Positions 8,759 to 18,400 of a stretch of DNA of 64,000 nt are shown piece by piece. The first letter of the stretch is position 1; each line of letters begins with the position of its first letter. Origin of the DNA: Rhodospirillales bacterium. Lineage in GTDB: Bacteria > Pseudomonadota > Alphaproteobacteria > Rhodospirillales > Casp-alpha2. Below the pieces are notes generated by a model, which was not told the origin of the DNA, ran no database searches, and was given only the letters and a program-made list of their open reading frames with translations. The position numbers and the translations under genes are program-made. The stretch covers positions 1 through 64,000 of the forward strand of contig JABMNT010000121.1 of NCBI GenBank assembly GCA_013203595.1, given 5' to 3'.

Positions 8759-9844
8759 ATGAAACGATTAAAAATCGCTCTTGCCTCAATGGGCGCAGGG
8801 CTAATGATGGTGGCAGTCGGCTTGCTGCCCCTGTCAACAGCTGCGGTCGCAGCCGACAAAGGCCTGGTTGGAATCTCCATGCCGACCAAATCCTCCGCCC
8901 GCTGGATTTCAGATGGCAACAGCATGGTCGAGCAATTTAAAGCGGCCGGCTACTCAACCGATCTGCAGTATGCGGAAGATGATATCCCCAACCAGTTGCA
9001 GCAGATCGAAACGATGATCCTCAAGGGCGTCAAAGTCCTGGTCATTGCCGCAATTGACGGCACAACATTGTCCAATGCCCTGCAGCAGGCCGCCGATTCC
9101 GGCATTAAAGTGATTGCCTATGACCGCCTGATCCGGGATTCCGGCAACGTCGACTATTATGCGACCTTCGACAATTTCCAGGTCGGCGTCATTCAGGCCA
9201 CATCCCTGAATGATGCCCTGGGCGTCAAAGACGGAAAAGGCCCGTTCAATATCGAACTGTTCGGCGGCTCACCGGACGACAACAACGCCTTCTTCTTCTA
9301 CGACGGCGCCATGTCGGTTCTGCAGCCATTTATTGATAAGGGACAACTGGTAGTCCAAAGCAAGCAGATGGGAATGAAACAGGTGGGAACCCTGCGCTGG
9401 GATGGTGCTGTTGCCCAGGCCCGCATGGACAACCTGTTGAGCGCCTTTTATACGGACAAGCAGGTGAATGCTGTGCTGTCGCCCTATGACGGATTGAGCA
9501 TCGGCATCCTTTCCTCTTTGAAAGGGGTCGGTTACGGCAGTGGCGATCTGAAGATGCCTTTCGTATCCGGACAGGATGCCGAAGTCCCCTCCGTCAAATC
9601 GATGCTGGCGGGCGAGCAGTATTCAACGGTGTTCAAGGATACCCGCGAACTGGCAAAAGTCACCGTCGGCATGGTCGAAGCCCTGCTGGGCGGCGGCACG
9701 CCGGAAATCAATGACACCAAGACCTATAACAACGGTGTCAAAATTGTTCCGTCCTACTTGCTTAAACCCGTTGCCGTCGATGTAACCAACTGGGAAAAAG
9801 TCCTGTTGGGCAGCGGCTATTACACGGCAGACCAGATTAAATAA
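8759..9844 (+). CDS. chvE: ChvE-type periplasmic sugar-binding protein
   Basis: 361-aa type-1 periplasmic-binding-fold protein with a clear signal peptide (MKRLK then a hydrophobic stretch, cleavage near AVAA-DKG at about 32). Family features include [58 protein letters not shown] and [11 protein letters not shown]. ChvE binds aldoses such as arabinose, galactose, glucose and xylose for the GguAB importer; in Agrobacterium it also presents sugars to VirA. No virA is present, so a transport role is the safe call. A terminator separates it from gguA. Confidence 0.93.
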   Translation: MKRLKIALASMGAGLMMVAVGLLPLSTAAVAADKGLVGISMPTKSSARWISDGNSMVEQFKAAGYSTDLQYAEDDIPNQLQQIETMILKGVKVLVIAAIDGTTLSNALQQAADSGIKVIAYDRLIRDSGNVDYYATFDNFQVGVIQATSLNDALGVKDGKGPFNIELFGGSPDDNNAFFFYDGAMSVLQPFIDKGQLVVQSKQMGMKQVGTLRWDGAVAQARMDNLLSAFYTDKQVNAVLSPYDGLSIGILSSLKGVGYGSGDLKMPFVSGQDAEVPSVKSMLAGEQYSTVFKDTRELAKVTVGMVEALLGGGTPEINDTKTYNNGVKIVPSYLLKPVAVDVTNWEKVLLGSGYYTADQIK

Positions 9845-9854
9845 ATCCTCCCTG

Positions 9855-9895
9855 TGTGGGGCTGGCGCCTATTTCGCCGGCCCCACATTTTTTTT
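9855..9895 (+). terminator. rho-independent terminator between chvE and gguA
   Basis: Arms 9855-9867 and 9875-9887 pair at 13 positions (one G-U) with a 7-nt loop, followed by eight T (9888-9895). It is eleven bases past the chvE stop. It probably terminates most transcripts after chvE with partial read-through into gguA. Confidence 0.9.
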
Positions 9896-9977
9896 ACAGC
9901 CGGCCTCTGGCTCAAGAGGTATACATTCTTTTATATATTTATATATTCAGATCAAAAATCTGTAAGACGGGGCGACC

Positions 9978-11504
9978 ATGACCACCATTCTTGAGATGCG
10001 CGACATCACCAAGACCTTTCCCGGGGTCCATGCGCTGAAAAATGTAAACCTTGAAATCGAGAGCGGTCAAATTCATGCCCTGGTCGGCGAGAACGGTGCT
10101 GGCAAATCAACCCTGATGAAGGTGCTGAGCGGGGTCTATGCCCATGGCGACTATTCCGGCGACATTATCTACAAGGGCGAGGTCCAGAAATTCTCCGGCA
10201 TTGCCGACAGCGAAGCCAAAGGCATCATCATCATCCATCAGGAACTGGCGCTGGTTCCCTTGCTGTCGATTGCCGAAAACCTGTTCCTCGGCAATGAACG
10301 GGCATCGAAGGGTATTATCGACTGGGCCGAGACCTTTTCCAGATCCGACGCGCTGCTTAAAAAAGTTGGCCTGGACGAGCCGTCCAGTACCCTGATAACC
10401 AATCTGGGTGTCGGCAAACAACAGCTTGTTGAAATCGCCAAGGCCCTGTCCAAGGAAGTCCAGTTGCTGATCCTTGATGAGCCGACCTCGAGCCTGAACG
10501 AAACCGACAGCGACGCCCTGCTGGAACTGCTGGTGGAATTCAAACGCCAGGGCATATCGTCAATCCTGATTTCCCACAAACTCAACGAAGTGGCAAAGGT
10601 CGCGGACAAGATAACCGTGTTACGCGACGGCGAAACGGTCAGTACACTGCTCTGTGAAAACACTGCGGAAATTGAAAACCAGATCATCAAGGACATGGTT
10701 GGACGCGAAATATCAGACCGCTTTCCGGCGCGCAGGCCAAAGATTGGCGAGCTTCTGATGGAGGTCAAAAACTGGAACGTCTATCACCACATCCATGATG
10801 ACCGGCATTTGGTGAAAAACATTAATTTCAGCGTCCGGGCCGGCGAAATTGTCGGCATTGCCGGGCTTATGGGCGCCGGACGCACCGAACTGGCAATGAG
10901 CCTGTTCGGGCAGTCCTATGGCCAGAATATTTCCGGTGAGGTCTATCTGCGCGGCGCGCCTGTCGATGTCAGCTCCGTCGCCAAAGCCATTGCGCTGGGC
11001 ATTTGTTATGTCACGGAAGACCGCAAGGAATACGGGCTTATCCTTGACGACCACATCAAACACAACGTCACCCTGGCCAATCTGGACGCCGTCGCCAACC
11101 GCTTCATCATCGACGACAACGCCGAGCGCCAGGTTGCCAATGCCTATCGCGACAAGGTCAATATCCGCTGCTCCAGCATCCTGCAGCAGGTCGTCAACCT
11201 GTCGGGCGGCAATCAGCAGAAGGTAGTGCTCAGCAAGTGGTTGTTCGCCGACCCCGATGTCTTGATCCTCGACGAGCCGACCCGGGGCATCGATGTCGGT
11301 GCCAAATATGAAATCTATTCGATCATCAACCAACTGGCCGATGACGGCAAAGGGGTGCTTTTTATATCCTCTGAAATGCCGGAGCTTTTAGGCATGTGTG
11401 ACCGCATTTATGTGATGAACGAGGGTGCTTTTGCCGGTGAATTGTCAGCCGCCGAGGCGTCGCAGGAAAAGATCATGCGCATGATCATCAAAACCAATGG
11501 GTAG
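9978..11504 (+). CDS. gguA: sugar ABC transporter ATPase GguA
   Basis: 508-aa tandem ATPase of the monosaccharide (RbsA/MglA/XylG) class. Domain 1 has Walker A GENGAGKS (37-44) and [10 protein letters not shown]. Domain 2 has the family's variant P-loop ([10 protein letters not shown]), signature LSGGNQQK and Walker [10 protein letters not shown]. It energises ChvE-dependent sugar uptake with GguB. The 3' end overlaps the first possible gguB start. This is the chvE-gguA-gguB-gguC order known from Agrobacterium. Confidence 0.95.
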   Translation: MTTILEMRDITKTFPGVHALKNVNLEIESGQIHALVGENGAGKSTLMKVLSGVYAHGDYSGDIIYKGEVQKFSGIADSEAKGIIIIHQELALVPLLSIAENLFLGNERASKGIIDWAETFSRSDALLKKVGLDEPSSTLITNLGVGKQQLVEIAKALSKEVQLLILDEPTSSLNETDSDALLELLVEFKRQGISSILISHKLNEVAKVADKITVLRDGETVSTLLCENTAEIENQIIKDMVGREISDRFPARRPKIGELLMEVKNWNVYHHIHDDRHLVKNINFSVRAGEIVGIAGLMGAGRTELAMSLFGQSYGQNISGEVYLRGAPVDVSSVAKAIALGICYVTEDRKEYGLILDDHIKHNVTLANLDAVANRFIIDDNAERQVANAYRDKVNIRCSSILQQVVNLSGGNQQKVVLSKWLFADPDVLILDEPTRGIDVGAKYEIYSIINQLADDGKGVLFISSEMPELLGMCDRIYVMNEGAFAGELSAAEASQEKIMRMIIKTNG

Positions 11505-12708
11505 CAAAATGAATCAGGAAACACAGAGCACATCAACCGCGGACAAAACAAACCCCATGGGCCACTACCTGAAGCGACATCTCAGGGAATACGGCCTGCT
11601 GTTAGCGCTTGTCTTCATTATGGGTTCCTTTCAGATCATGACCAACGGCATCCTGATGAAGCCGCTCAACATCACCAACCTGGTCCTGCAGAACAGCTAC
11701 ATCATTATCATGGCGGTCGGTATGCTGCTGGTTATTGTCGCCGGCCATATTGATCTGTCGGTCGGCTCGGTGGTCGGCTTTATCGGCGGTCTGGCGGCGG
11801 TGATGATGGTTGAGTATGACTTCCATTACGTGCCAACGACCATCGTCTGCCTGATGGTGGGCGCCGCCATCGGCGCCGCCCAGGGCTACTGGATTGCCTA
11901 TTATAAAATTCCGTCGTTCATTGTCACCCTGGCCGGGATGCTGGTTTTCAAGGGCCTGACTCTGGCCCTGCTGGATGGCAAGTCGATCGGCCCCTTCCCC
12001 AAGACCTTCCAGAAACTGAGCTCCGGTTTTATCCCCGATATCGCCGCCATCGACGGCATTCACCTGCTGACCCTTGTCCTCGGCGCTGCGGTCAGCCTGC
12101 TGCTGGTCTATTTCAATTTCCGCGCCCGCCAGGCCCAGCAAAAACTCGACTATGCGGATGAGCCCTATGTGTTTTTTGTCCTCAAAAATGGCCTGATCCT
12201 GCTGGCCATCAATTACCTGACTTATCTGATGTCGACCTACAAGGGCCTGCCCAACGTGCTGATCCTGATGGCGCTGCTGATCAGTATCTACAGCTTCCTG
12301 GCGGCACGAACGACAATCGGGCGGCGCATCTACGCGCTCGGCGGCAACGAGAAAGCGGCCAAACTGTCCGGCGTCAAGACCGAACGCCTGACCTTTCTGA
12401 CCTTCGTCAACATGGGCATGCTGGCGGCCGTTGCCGGCCTTGTTTTTGCCGCGCGCCTGAACACGGCGACGCCAAAGGCCGGCCTCGCCTTCGAGCTCGA
12501 CGTGATCGCCGCCGTGTTCATTGGCGGCGCCTCCATGTCCGGTGGCGTCGGCAAGATCGTCGGCGCGGTTATCGGCGCCTTCATCATGGGCGTGATGAAC
12601 AACGGCATGTCGATCATGAGCGTCGGCATCGACTACCAGCAGGTGATCAAGGGCCTGGTCCTGCTGGCGGCGGTTATTTTTGATGTCTACAACAAAAACA
12701 AATCCTGA
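11497..12708 (+). CDS. gguB: sugar ABC transporter permease GguB
   Basis: 403-aa polytopic inner-membrane protein of the ribose/xylose permease family (BPD_transp_2). Typical segments are [55 protein letters not shown] and [24 protein letters not shown]. It forms the membrane channel for ChvE/GguA. Two starts are possible: ATG 11497, overlapping the gguA stop by 8 bp, or ATG 11509 four codons later. Neither has a striking Shine-Dalgarno, so the first is listed. Confidence 0.94.
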   Translation: MGSKMNQETQSTSTADKTNPMGHYLKRHLREYGLLLALVFIMGSFQIMTNGILMKPLNITNLVLQNSYIIIMAVGMLLVIVAGHIDLSVGSVVGFIGGLAAVMMVEYDFHYVPTTIVCLMVGAAIGAAQGYWIAYYKIPSFIVTLAGMLVFKGLTLALLDGKSIGPFPKTFQKLSSGFIPDIAAIDGIHLLTLVLGAAVSLLLVYFNFRARQAQQKLDYADEPYVFFVLKNGLILLAINYLTYLMSTYKGLPNVLILMALLISIYSFLAARTTIGRRIYALGGNEKAAKLSGVKTERLTFLTFVNMGMLAAVAGLVFAARLNTATPKAGLAFELDVIAAVFIGGASMSGGVGKIVGAVIGAFIMGVMNNGMSIMSVGIDYQQVIKGLVLLAAVIFDVYNKNKS

Positions 12709-12737
12709 ATATGCGCTAACCGGAACAGGCAAGACAA

Positions 12738-13637
12738 ATGCTGATCTCGCAAATACGCGGTGATGACGACAGGACGGAGGTTGTCGTGCGTGAGGGAACG
12801 GAGGCCTATATCGTCAACAACGCGGGAAGCCTCTATGCCCTGGCCATGGAAGCCGCGGACCAGGGCGCCAAACTGGTCGATATCATCAGCCGCCACGGTC
12901 TCGGTGCTGCCGTTGATCTGGAATCCGCCTATAGTGAAAACCGCATTCTCGCCCCCATTTCCCACAGCGATACCGCGCATCTTTATGTCACCGGATGCGG
13001 GCTGACCCATCCCGGCGCGGTGACGATCAGCGATGCTGGGCAAACCGGGGTTCAGCCCGACTGGTTCTTCAGGGGCAACGGCACGACGGTGGTCGGAGCC
13101 GGCACAGCCCTCGAGCTGCCGGCTTTTGCCAACGATGGCAGCGAACAGCCGGAAATTGCCGGTATCTATATTATCGATAAGACGGCAACCCCCCGGCGGA
13201 TCGGGTTTGCCCTGGCCAACGGGTTTTCCGATCATGTCCTGGCCCGGCAAAGCGCTGTTTGCCTGGCCCATTCGAAACTGCGGCAAACGGCTGTCGGCCC
13301 GGAAATCATGATTGGCGCCCTGCCACGCAGCATCACTGGCAATGCACGCATCCTGCGCAATGGCGCACCCATCCGGGAAAGGGCGTTTTTGGCGGGCGAA
13401 GACAATATGTCCGTTGCCATTGAAAATCTGGAAGTTGACCATTTCAAACATGCCCAGTTCAGACAGCCCGGCGATGTCCATATCCATTTGTTTGGTACCG
13501 TCACCCTGTCGTTTGCCGATGGCGTCAAAACCACAGCCGATGATATCTTCGAAATCGAAGCGGCCGCGTTCGGCCTGTCGCTGCGCAATCCCATGCGGCG
13601 CACAGATGCCGTCCCCTTTGCCGTCAAAGCCATCTGA
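12738..13637 (+). CDS. gguC: GguC / AraD1-family protein (FAH-like fold)
   Basis: 299-aa member of the AraD1/GguC group within the fumarylacetoacetate-hydrolase-like fold (YVTGCGLTHPG, PDWFFRGNGTTVVG, VGPEIMIGALP, NMSVAIENLE). Relatives include L-2-keto-3-deoxyarabonate dehydratase of the non-phosphorylating arabinose pathway, which suits a pentose import operon. It starts 29 bp after gguB, so it is operon member four. Agrobacterium GguC was reported as not needed for sugar uptake, consistent with a catabolic enzyme. The exact substrate is inferred. Confidence 0.88.
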   Translation: MLISQIRGDDDRTEVVVREGTEAYIVNNAGSLYALAMEAADQGAKLVDIISRHGLGAAVDLESAYSENRILAPISHSDTAHLYVTGCGLTHPGAVTISDAGQTGVQPDWFFRGNGTTVVGAGTALELPAFANDGSEQPEIAGIYIIDKTATPRRIGFALANGFSDHVLARQSAVCLAHSKLRQTAVGPEIMIGALPRSITGNARILRNGAPIRERAFLAGEDNMSVAIENLEVDHFKHAQFRQPGDVHIHLFGTVTLSFADGVKTTADDIFEIEAAAFGLSLRNPMRRTDAVPFAVKAI

Positions 13638-13808
13638 CTTTTCCGTTAGAACCGGCCCCCCTCACTCATCCATCACTTTCCCGCCGCCCCTTGGGGCATG
13701 GAAAAACAGCCTGTAGCAATTTCCCCGAACCGCTATTGATGCTAAACAGGGCCAGGGTGGTGTCATCGCCGGGCTTTTCCTGCCCGGTTTCTGGCTTAAG
13801 GAGACTGC

Positions 13809-14678
13809 ATGTCCGTTGAACGGGTGATCGAGCCGCGCTTGCGGGATCTGGGCGGGTTTTCCGTGCGCCGGGTTCTGCCTTTTGCCAAACGCCGCATGGT
13901 GGGGCCGTGGATTTTCTTCGACCATATGGGACCAACCGCCTTTCCCGCCGGCCAGGGCATTGATGTATTGCCGCACCCGCATATCGGTCTGGCGACGGTG
14001 ACCTGTCTGTTTGAAGGCGAAATCCTGCATCGCGATTCGCTGGGCAGTCAGCAGCTGATCCGCCCCGGCGATATCAACCTGATGCTCGCCGGACGCGGTA
14101 TCGCCCACTCCGAGCGCGAAGCGGACGCGGTAAGGGCCCGGCCCCACAGCCTGCACGGGCTTCAGCTCTGGCACGCTCTGCCAGTCGCTGACGAGGAAAC
14201 GGAGCCGGCCTTTTACCATTACCCGTCCGTTGATTTACCCAAGGGCCGCGCAAACGGTGTCGACATCCGGGTCCTGATCGGCAGCGCCTACGGCCTCGCC
14301 TCACCGGTCAGAACCTGGTCAGACACGCTCTATGGCGAGGCCCGTATGCAGGCCGGCCAGTCCCTGCCAACGCCGCCCGCCGCTGAGCTGGCTCTTTATC
14401 TGGTCAGCGGCGCCGCCACCATGGACGGCCACAGGATCGCCGCCCAGACCATGGCGGTGCTGGCCGCCAATAGCCGGGTGATGGTCCGGGCAACAGCGGA
14501 CAGCCACCTGATCCTGATCGGCGGGGCACCCTTGGGCGAGCGGTTCATGGAGTGGAATTTTGTCTCCAGCCGCAAGCAACGGCTGACACAGGCAAGCGAA
14601 GACTGGCGGGCCGGACGATTTCCGAAAGTGGTCGGCGATGAAGAGGCTTTTACGCCATTGCCGGAGAGCCGCGGTTAA
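13809..14678 (+). CDS. pirin family protein (double cupin)
   Basis: 289 aa with the pirin N-terminal cupin: FDHMGPT, DVLPHPHIGLATVTCLFEGE and HRDSLG supply the His/Glu metal site (HPH...H...E). The C-terminal cupin is present with MEWNFVSS near the end. Bacterial pirins bind iron or another metal and may act as quercetinase-like dioxygenases or regulators; no specific role can be assigned. AAGGAG precedes the ATG. The stop (TTAA) is shared tail-to-tail with a minus-strand gene remnant at the edge of the next island. Confidence 0.88.
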   Translation: MSVERVIEPRLRDLGGFSVRRVLPFAKRRMVGPWIFFDHMGPTAFPAGQGIDVLPHPHIGLATVTCLFEGEILHRDSLGSQQLIRPGDINLMLAGRGIAHSEREADAVRARPHSLHGLQLWHALPVADEETEPAFYHYPSVDLPKGRANGVDIRVLIGSAYGLASPVRTWSDTLYGEARMQAGQSLPTPPAAELALYLVSGAATMDGHRIAAQTMAVLAANSRVMVRATADSHLILIGGAPLGERFMEWNFVSSRKQRLTQASEDWRAGRFPKVVGDEEAFTPLPESRG

Positions 14679-14770
14679 GCGGAGAGCAGGAGATTTCTCG
14701 CCATTTCCGGAAAATAACGCCTGGCTTCGAGCCTGGGGTTGTCGGTCAGCGCCTTCTCGTAACCACGCGG
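14675..14770 (-). pseudogene. C-terminal remnant of an unidentified gene at island edge
   Basis: On the minus strand, 14770 down to a TAA at 14677-14675 reads PRGYEKALTDNPRLEARRYF followed by PEMARNLLLSA, a composition like a real protein C terminus. The frame runs back only to a stop near 14813 and has no start. The likely interpretation is that the front of a gene convergent with the pirin gene was lost when the neighbouring lower-G+C segment arrived. I cannot name the family. Confidence 0.45.
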
Positions 14771-14880
14771 TCTTCTTGGCCTATCATTCCATTTAGTGCA
14801 AGACGATCTCGCTTACTCTCATTTGATACTAAGGATCAAGATTTTGGGAAAGTGTTGGAAGCCATATCGGGAAGTCCGTC

Positions 14881-15462
14881 CTATTTATTTTCGCTATTAG
14901 GGGAAAACCGTATGACATTCCCTAGTTCCCGGCCAAGTTCGCGGAGTTCGTCCGGGGTTTGTGCGGTAGCAAAGCGCAAACGGAATGTGGTCGCGGATAA
15001 GACCAGATTCGAACGGTCATCAGCGATACGAAGGCGCTTCTGGACCGGTGAGAATAGGAGATAGACCAGACCGCCAACTGATAGCGAAGTAAAAACCGAA
15101 GGGAGAACACTTTTGCCCTGTCCAAAGAACGGAGATACGGCGGCCGCTAACGTCAAAACAACGATTACAATGCCTACGACTAAAATCCAATTGCCAACTG
15201 CTGCTTCTGCCTTTTCCCGATCTTTCAACACATTTTCGATTGCGGAGTCCAGTCTGTCCAATGCTTTTGATATTTCTGCTTTAAGGACGAAAGTTTCATC
15301 GGTGGTTAACCCGGTGTCGGACTCGACGCTTTCTTCCTTCCGATTGAATTGCGTGACCGCACTAGTCAATGCGTCGTCAACAACTTTGGCTGTTTCAATT
15401 TCCTGCAAAAGCAGGACGCGGGTTTCTTGGGTCATAAATTTCGTCAGATTAGGAAACTTCAT
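14881..15462 (-). CDS. small two-helix membrane protein (SLATT-like layout), partner of CHAT protein
   Basis: 193 aa. Residues 1-90 are charged and helix-prone (KALDRLDSAIENVLKDREKA); two hydrophobic helices follow at about 91-113 and 118-140 with a short Gly/Lys turn; a charged C-terminal helix follows (TPDELRELGRELG). No signal peptide. The layout (cytosolic helix, hairpin of two membrane helices, cytosolic tail) recalls the 2TM effectors, such as SLATT proteins, found beside nucleotide- or protease-based immune sensors, but I see no decisive family motif. The gene begins 20 bp after the CHAT gene with AAGGA before the ATG, so the two are co-transcribed. A role as substrate, pore or anchor of the CHAT protease is inferred. 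Confidence 0.8.
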   Translation of the reverse strand: MKFPNLTKFMTQETRVLLLQEIETAKVVDDALTSAVTQFNRKEESVESDTGLTTDETFVLKAEISKALDRLDSAIENVLKDREKAEAAVGNWILVVGIVIVVLTLAAAVSPFFGQGKSVLPSVFTSLSVGGLVYLLFSPVQKRLRIADDRSNLVLSATTFRLRFATAQTPDELRELGRELGNVIRFSPNSENK

Positions 15463-15482
15463 GATTTTTTCCTTCGATTCAA

Positions 15483-18400
15483 TTAACTAAGAGACAACCG
15501 GGCTGTCGGATTTCCATAGATACTATAAGCACTCCAAGTTGGGTCAGTATAGGGGCTGCGCGCATGCAACTTACGTTTAGCAACTCCGAGTGCATCTGCG
15601 AACGGGCGTCCTTCGAGCGGGCTGCGGTTCAACCAGCGCCAGATCATTGCATTTGGGGGCGGTAGCGCCAGTGAGTAAAACTCGGTTGCCAACTCGGTCG
15701 CGAACACTGTCTGCACTGGCCACTGTGAACCGATGACTGTCGCGCCGCGTTCGAGAAACGGCGTAGCAAGACCGGCGATCGCCGATCCGCCAAGGTCTTG
15801 TTGTTCCTCGAGAGATCCGCAGGCATTTATGAAGATCAGACTGGGTGGTCGTTTGATTTTATTGAGGAGCCGGGTCAAGCTCTCGGGCTCTAGCGCGATT
15901 GATGGGGTTAACCAAAACTGAGCGGCTTTGTTACCGGTCTCTGTTGCGGATGCGTGTCCTAACAAGTGAAGTACATCCACACCTTCCAATAGAGTATGAA
16001 CATCACTGAGATCCGTCACTCCGGTTCGTGTGCGCACATCTAGGATACCGGCGTGTCTCATCACTTTCGCCAGAGCCTGTTGCTCGTCGTGCCAGGCATT
16101 CGACTCTAATGGGGTGCCTGCCTCAGCTACAAAGAGTGTTGCGCATAACCGGCCCGTTGGTCCCTCGTGCTCGGCAATGCGGTCGGTCCGAATGACCCGC
16201 GAGACTGCGGTTCGTGCGAAAATAGGCTGGTTGTTAGACCCAATGAGATTATCCCATGGCATGTCGCTAAGTTCCCGGCTGACATCGAACAGCAGGTTTT
16301 CCGCATTAAAGGACTGTAACTCGAAGCGCATTTCAGTTGGCAGGCTCTGAGTGAGTAGGTTTGTCATGCCATCGAGAGTTTTAGAGAATATCTCACGCCC
16401 CGCGGGTGTCCGGGTTTCCGGCGCGAGGACGTTGAGGGAACGCAGCTTCTGTCGGAGGTCATTGAAGGGAAATGCACCTGTTTCCGACACAGCGCTGAGC
16501 CGGAGAGGTGCACCGGCCGCAGATAAAACCGCATTGAGGCGTCCCTGATCGTCCGTTGAAAGACTGATCGTGCGATCGATATTTCCAAGAAGAATGCGCC
16601 ACCGTCGACGTCCCAGCCTGCGGAGGATCAAGTCGAGAGCTACGGGGCTTCGAACCACGATGAATAAACTAATCAGCACAGCCAATACTCCGGCTGCCAA
16701 AATGCGCGGATCTTCAGACCATGGTCGCACATAAGTCAACGTGGCATGGACAGGGTCGGATACCTGCCCTGCCAAATCGATGAATTGCGCTTCGATTGCA
16801 TAAAGCACATCTGGGCTCAGGCCGGTTAGGGTGAATTCTCCGTCTGGTTCGGCTATGCGGGTCGCGCTTTCGTCAATCGGCGGATCAACGCGCACCCGCA
16901 ACTCTCCTTCGGATGGCGGATAGGCGCGACCATCGAGGTCAAAGGATAGCGAGATATAGGGCTCGGATATTTCGCTCGGTGGTAATTTTGTTAAACTAAG
17001 ACTAGGAATATGACGTGGTGGTTTAACCGCGAAGAGCGCATTTTCGGCAGCGAGATCGAGCCGGAACCCAAACGCACTCTCGGTGTCTGGTGTGATAGCA
17101 AATGCCGTTGTCCGCCGTTGTAACCGTTCATCTATTAGTGCCACACGCTTAAAGCCATCACTGTTACGTAGGAAAACACCTCGATCCGTGAGGACAAACT
17201 CTGCACCGTCGGGTGACATAGTGGCATCGTGAAACACGTAGGGTGTATCGTTCGTGACGTTCTCCGTCTCTGCGATCAATTGCTGGCCATCAAATTGCAC
17301 TGATACGGGGTAACCCCAGGCACCCCAGGCTATCACTGCCCGTTGGCCAGACCTTAGCGTTAAGGCACCAAACGAATTTTTCTTGGCATTTGAGCGAAGG
17401 GGAAAGACATCCGTTTCCAGCCAGGCACCCGCGGGAGTCCGTACGGCGACCGTGTCGCTCCCCAAGGCCCAGAGGTAACCGTCGGCATCGCAAATAAGAT
17501 CACTGATCGCTGCGCCACCTATATTTCCGTGCAATGAATGATCGACTTCCCAAGACCCGTTGACCAGCCGCTCAATGCTGCTGCTCCAAACGAAACCCAG
17601 ATAAACCGCCGCGTCAGGGCAGACTGCGAGTGCTGCAGGGGCATTGGGGCGGGATGTTATGGGGGCGTCAGCTTGCCGAGTTACGGCGGTTCCATCTGTA
17701 GCCAGATAGAGGCCATTGGCATGTAGTATCCAGACAACGCCGTTCGCGGATTCAAACAGGAGTGGTACGCGCGAATACGGTTGTGACTTGGCTGCGGGCG
17801 GCAATACTATTCGCCATTCACCTTCCTCCAAGACAGTAACCGCTCCAGCGCTATCGCCTACGAAGAGCCGACCATCCCGCGTCCGCAACAGCGCCGTAAG
17901 CCGGTCTGTGGCAATTGTTGGCAGCTCTGTTGTATGCAGATAATGGCGCCAGAGACCGTCAGAAGTCGCCACCCAAAGGCTTCCGGTTTTGGTTAGAGCG
18001 AAGCGTGCTGCCCGGCCGATTCCATTAGGCGCATTGCTGAAATACATTCGCCATGATACCCTGTCAAACCGGAACACACCTGCAGCAGTCGAGGCCCAGT
18101 ACTCGCCGGGAGCCGTCTCGATCAGGTCGTAACAGGCGCCGTCAAATATCTGTTGCGCGGCGGGCTCAGAACCGGGTGTGACGATAAAACAGCCGCCATT
18201 ATCGTAGTGCGGCGTCATCGCGACCAGCAGGAGGCCATTACTGGTTGGACGGAAAGATGCCACGGCATCACTATTAGCCGTGTAAGAATGGGCTGGCTGC
18301 GCCTTACCGGTCTTGAGATCAATCTCCGAAATTTCACCACGATTGGCTGCGAAGAGCCGCCCTCCCAGCATTGTGAGCCGTTGGGTGTTCTTGATCACAA

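Noticed and set aside
11602-12732. Long minus-strand open frame (376 codons) across gguB
   Set aside because: Asp/His/Gln-rich antisense translation of a membrane permease, without a recognisable domain.
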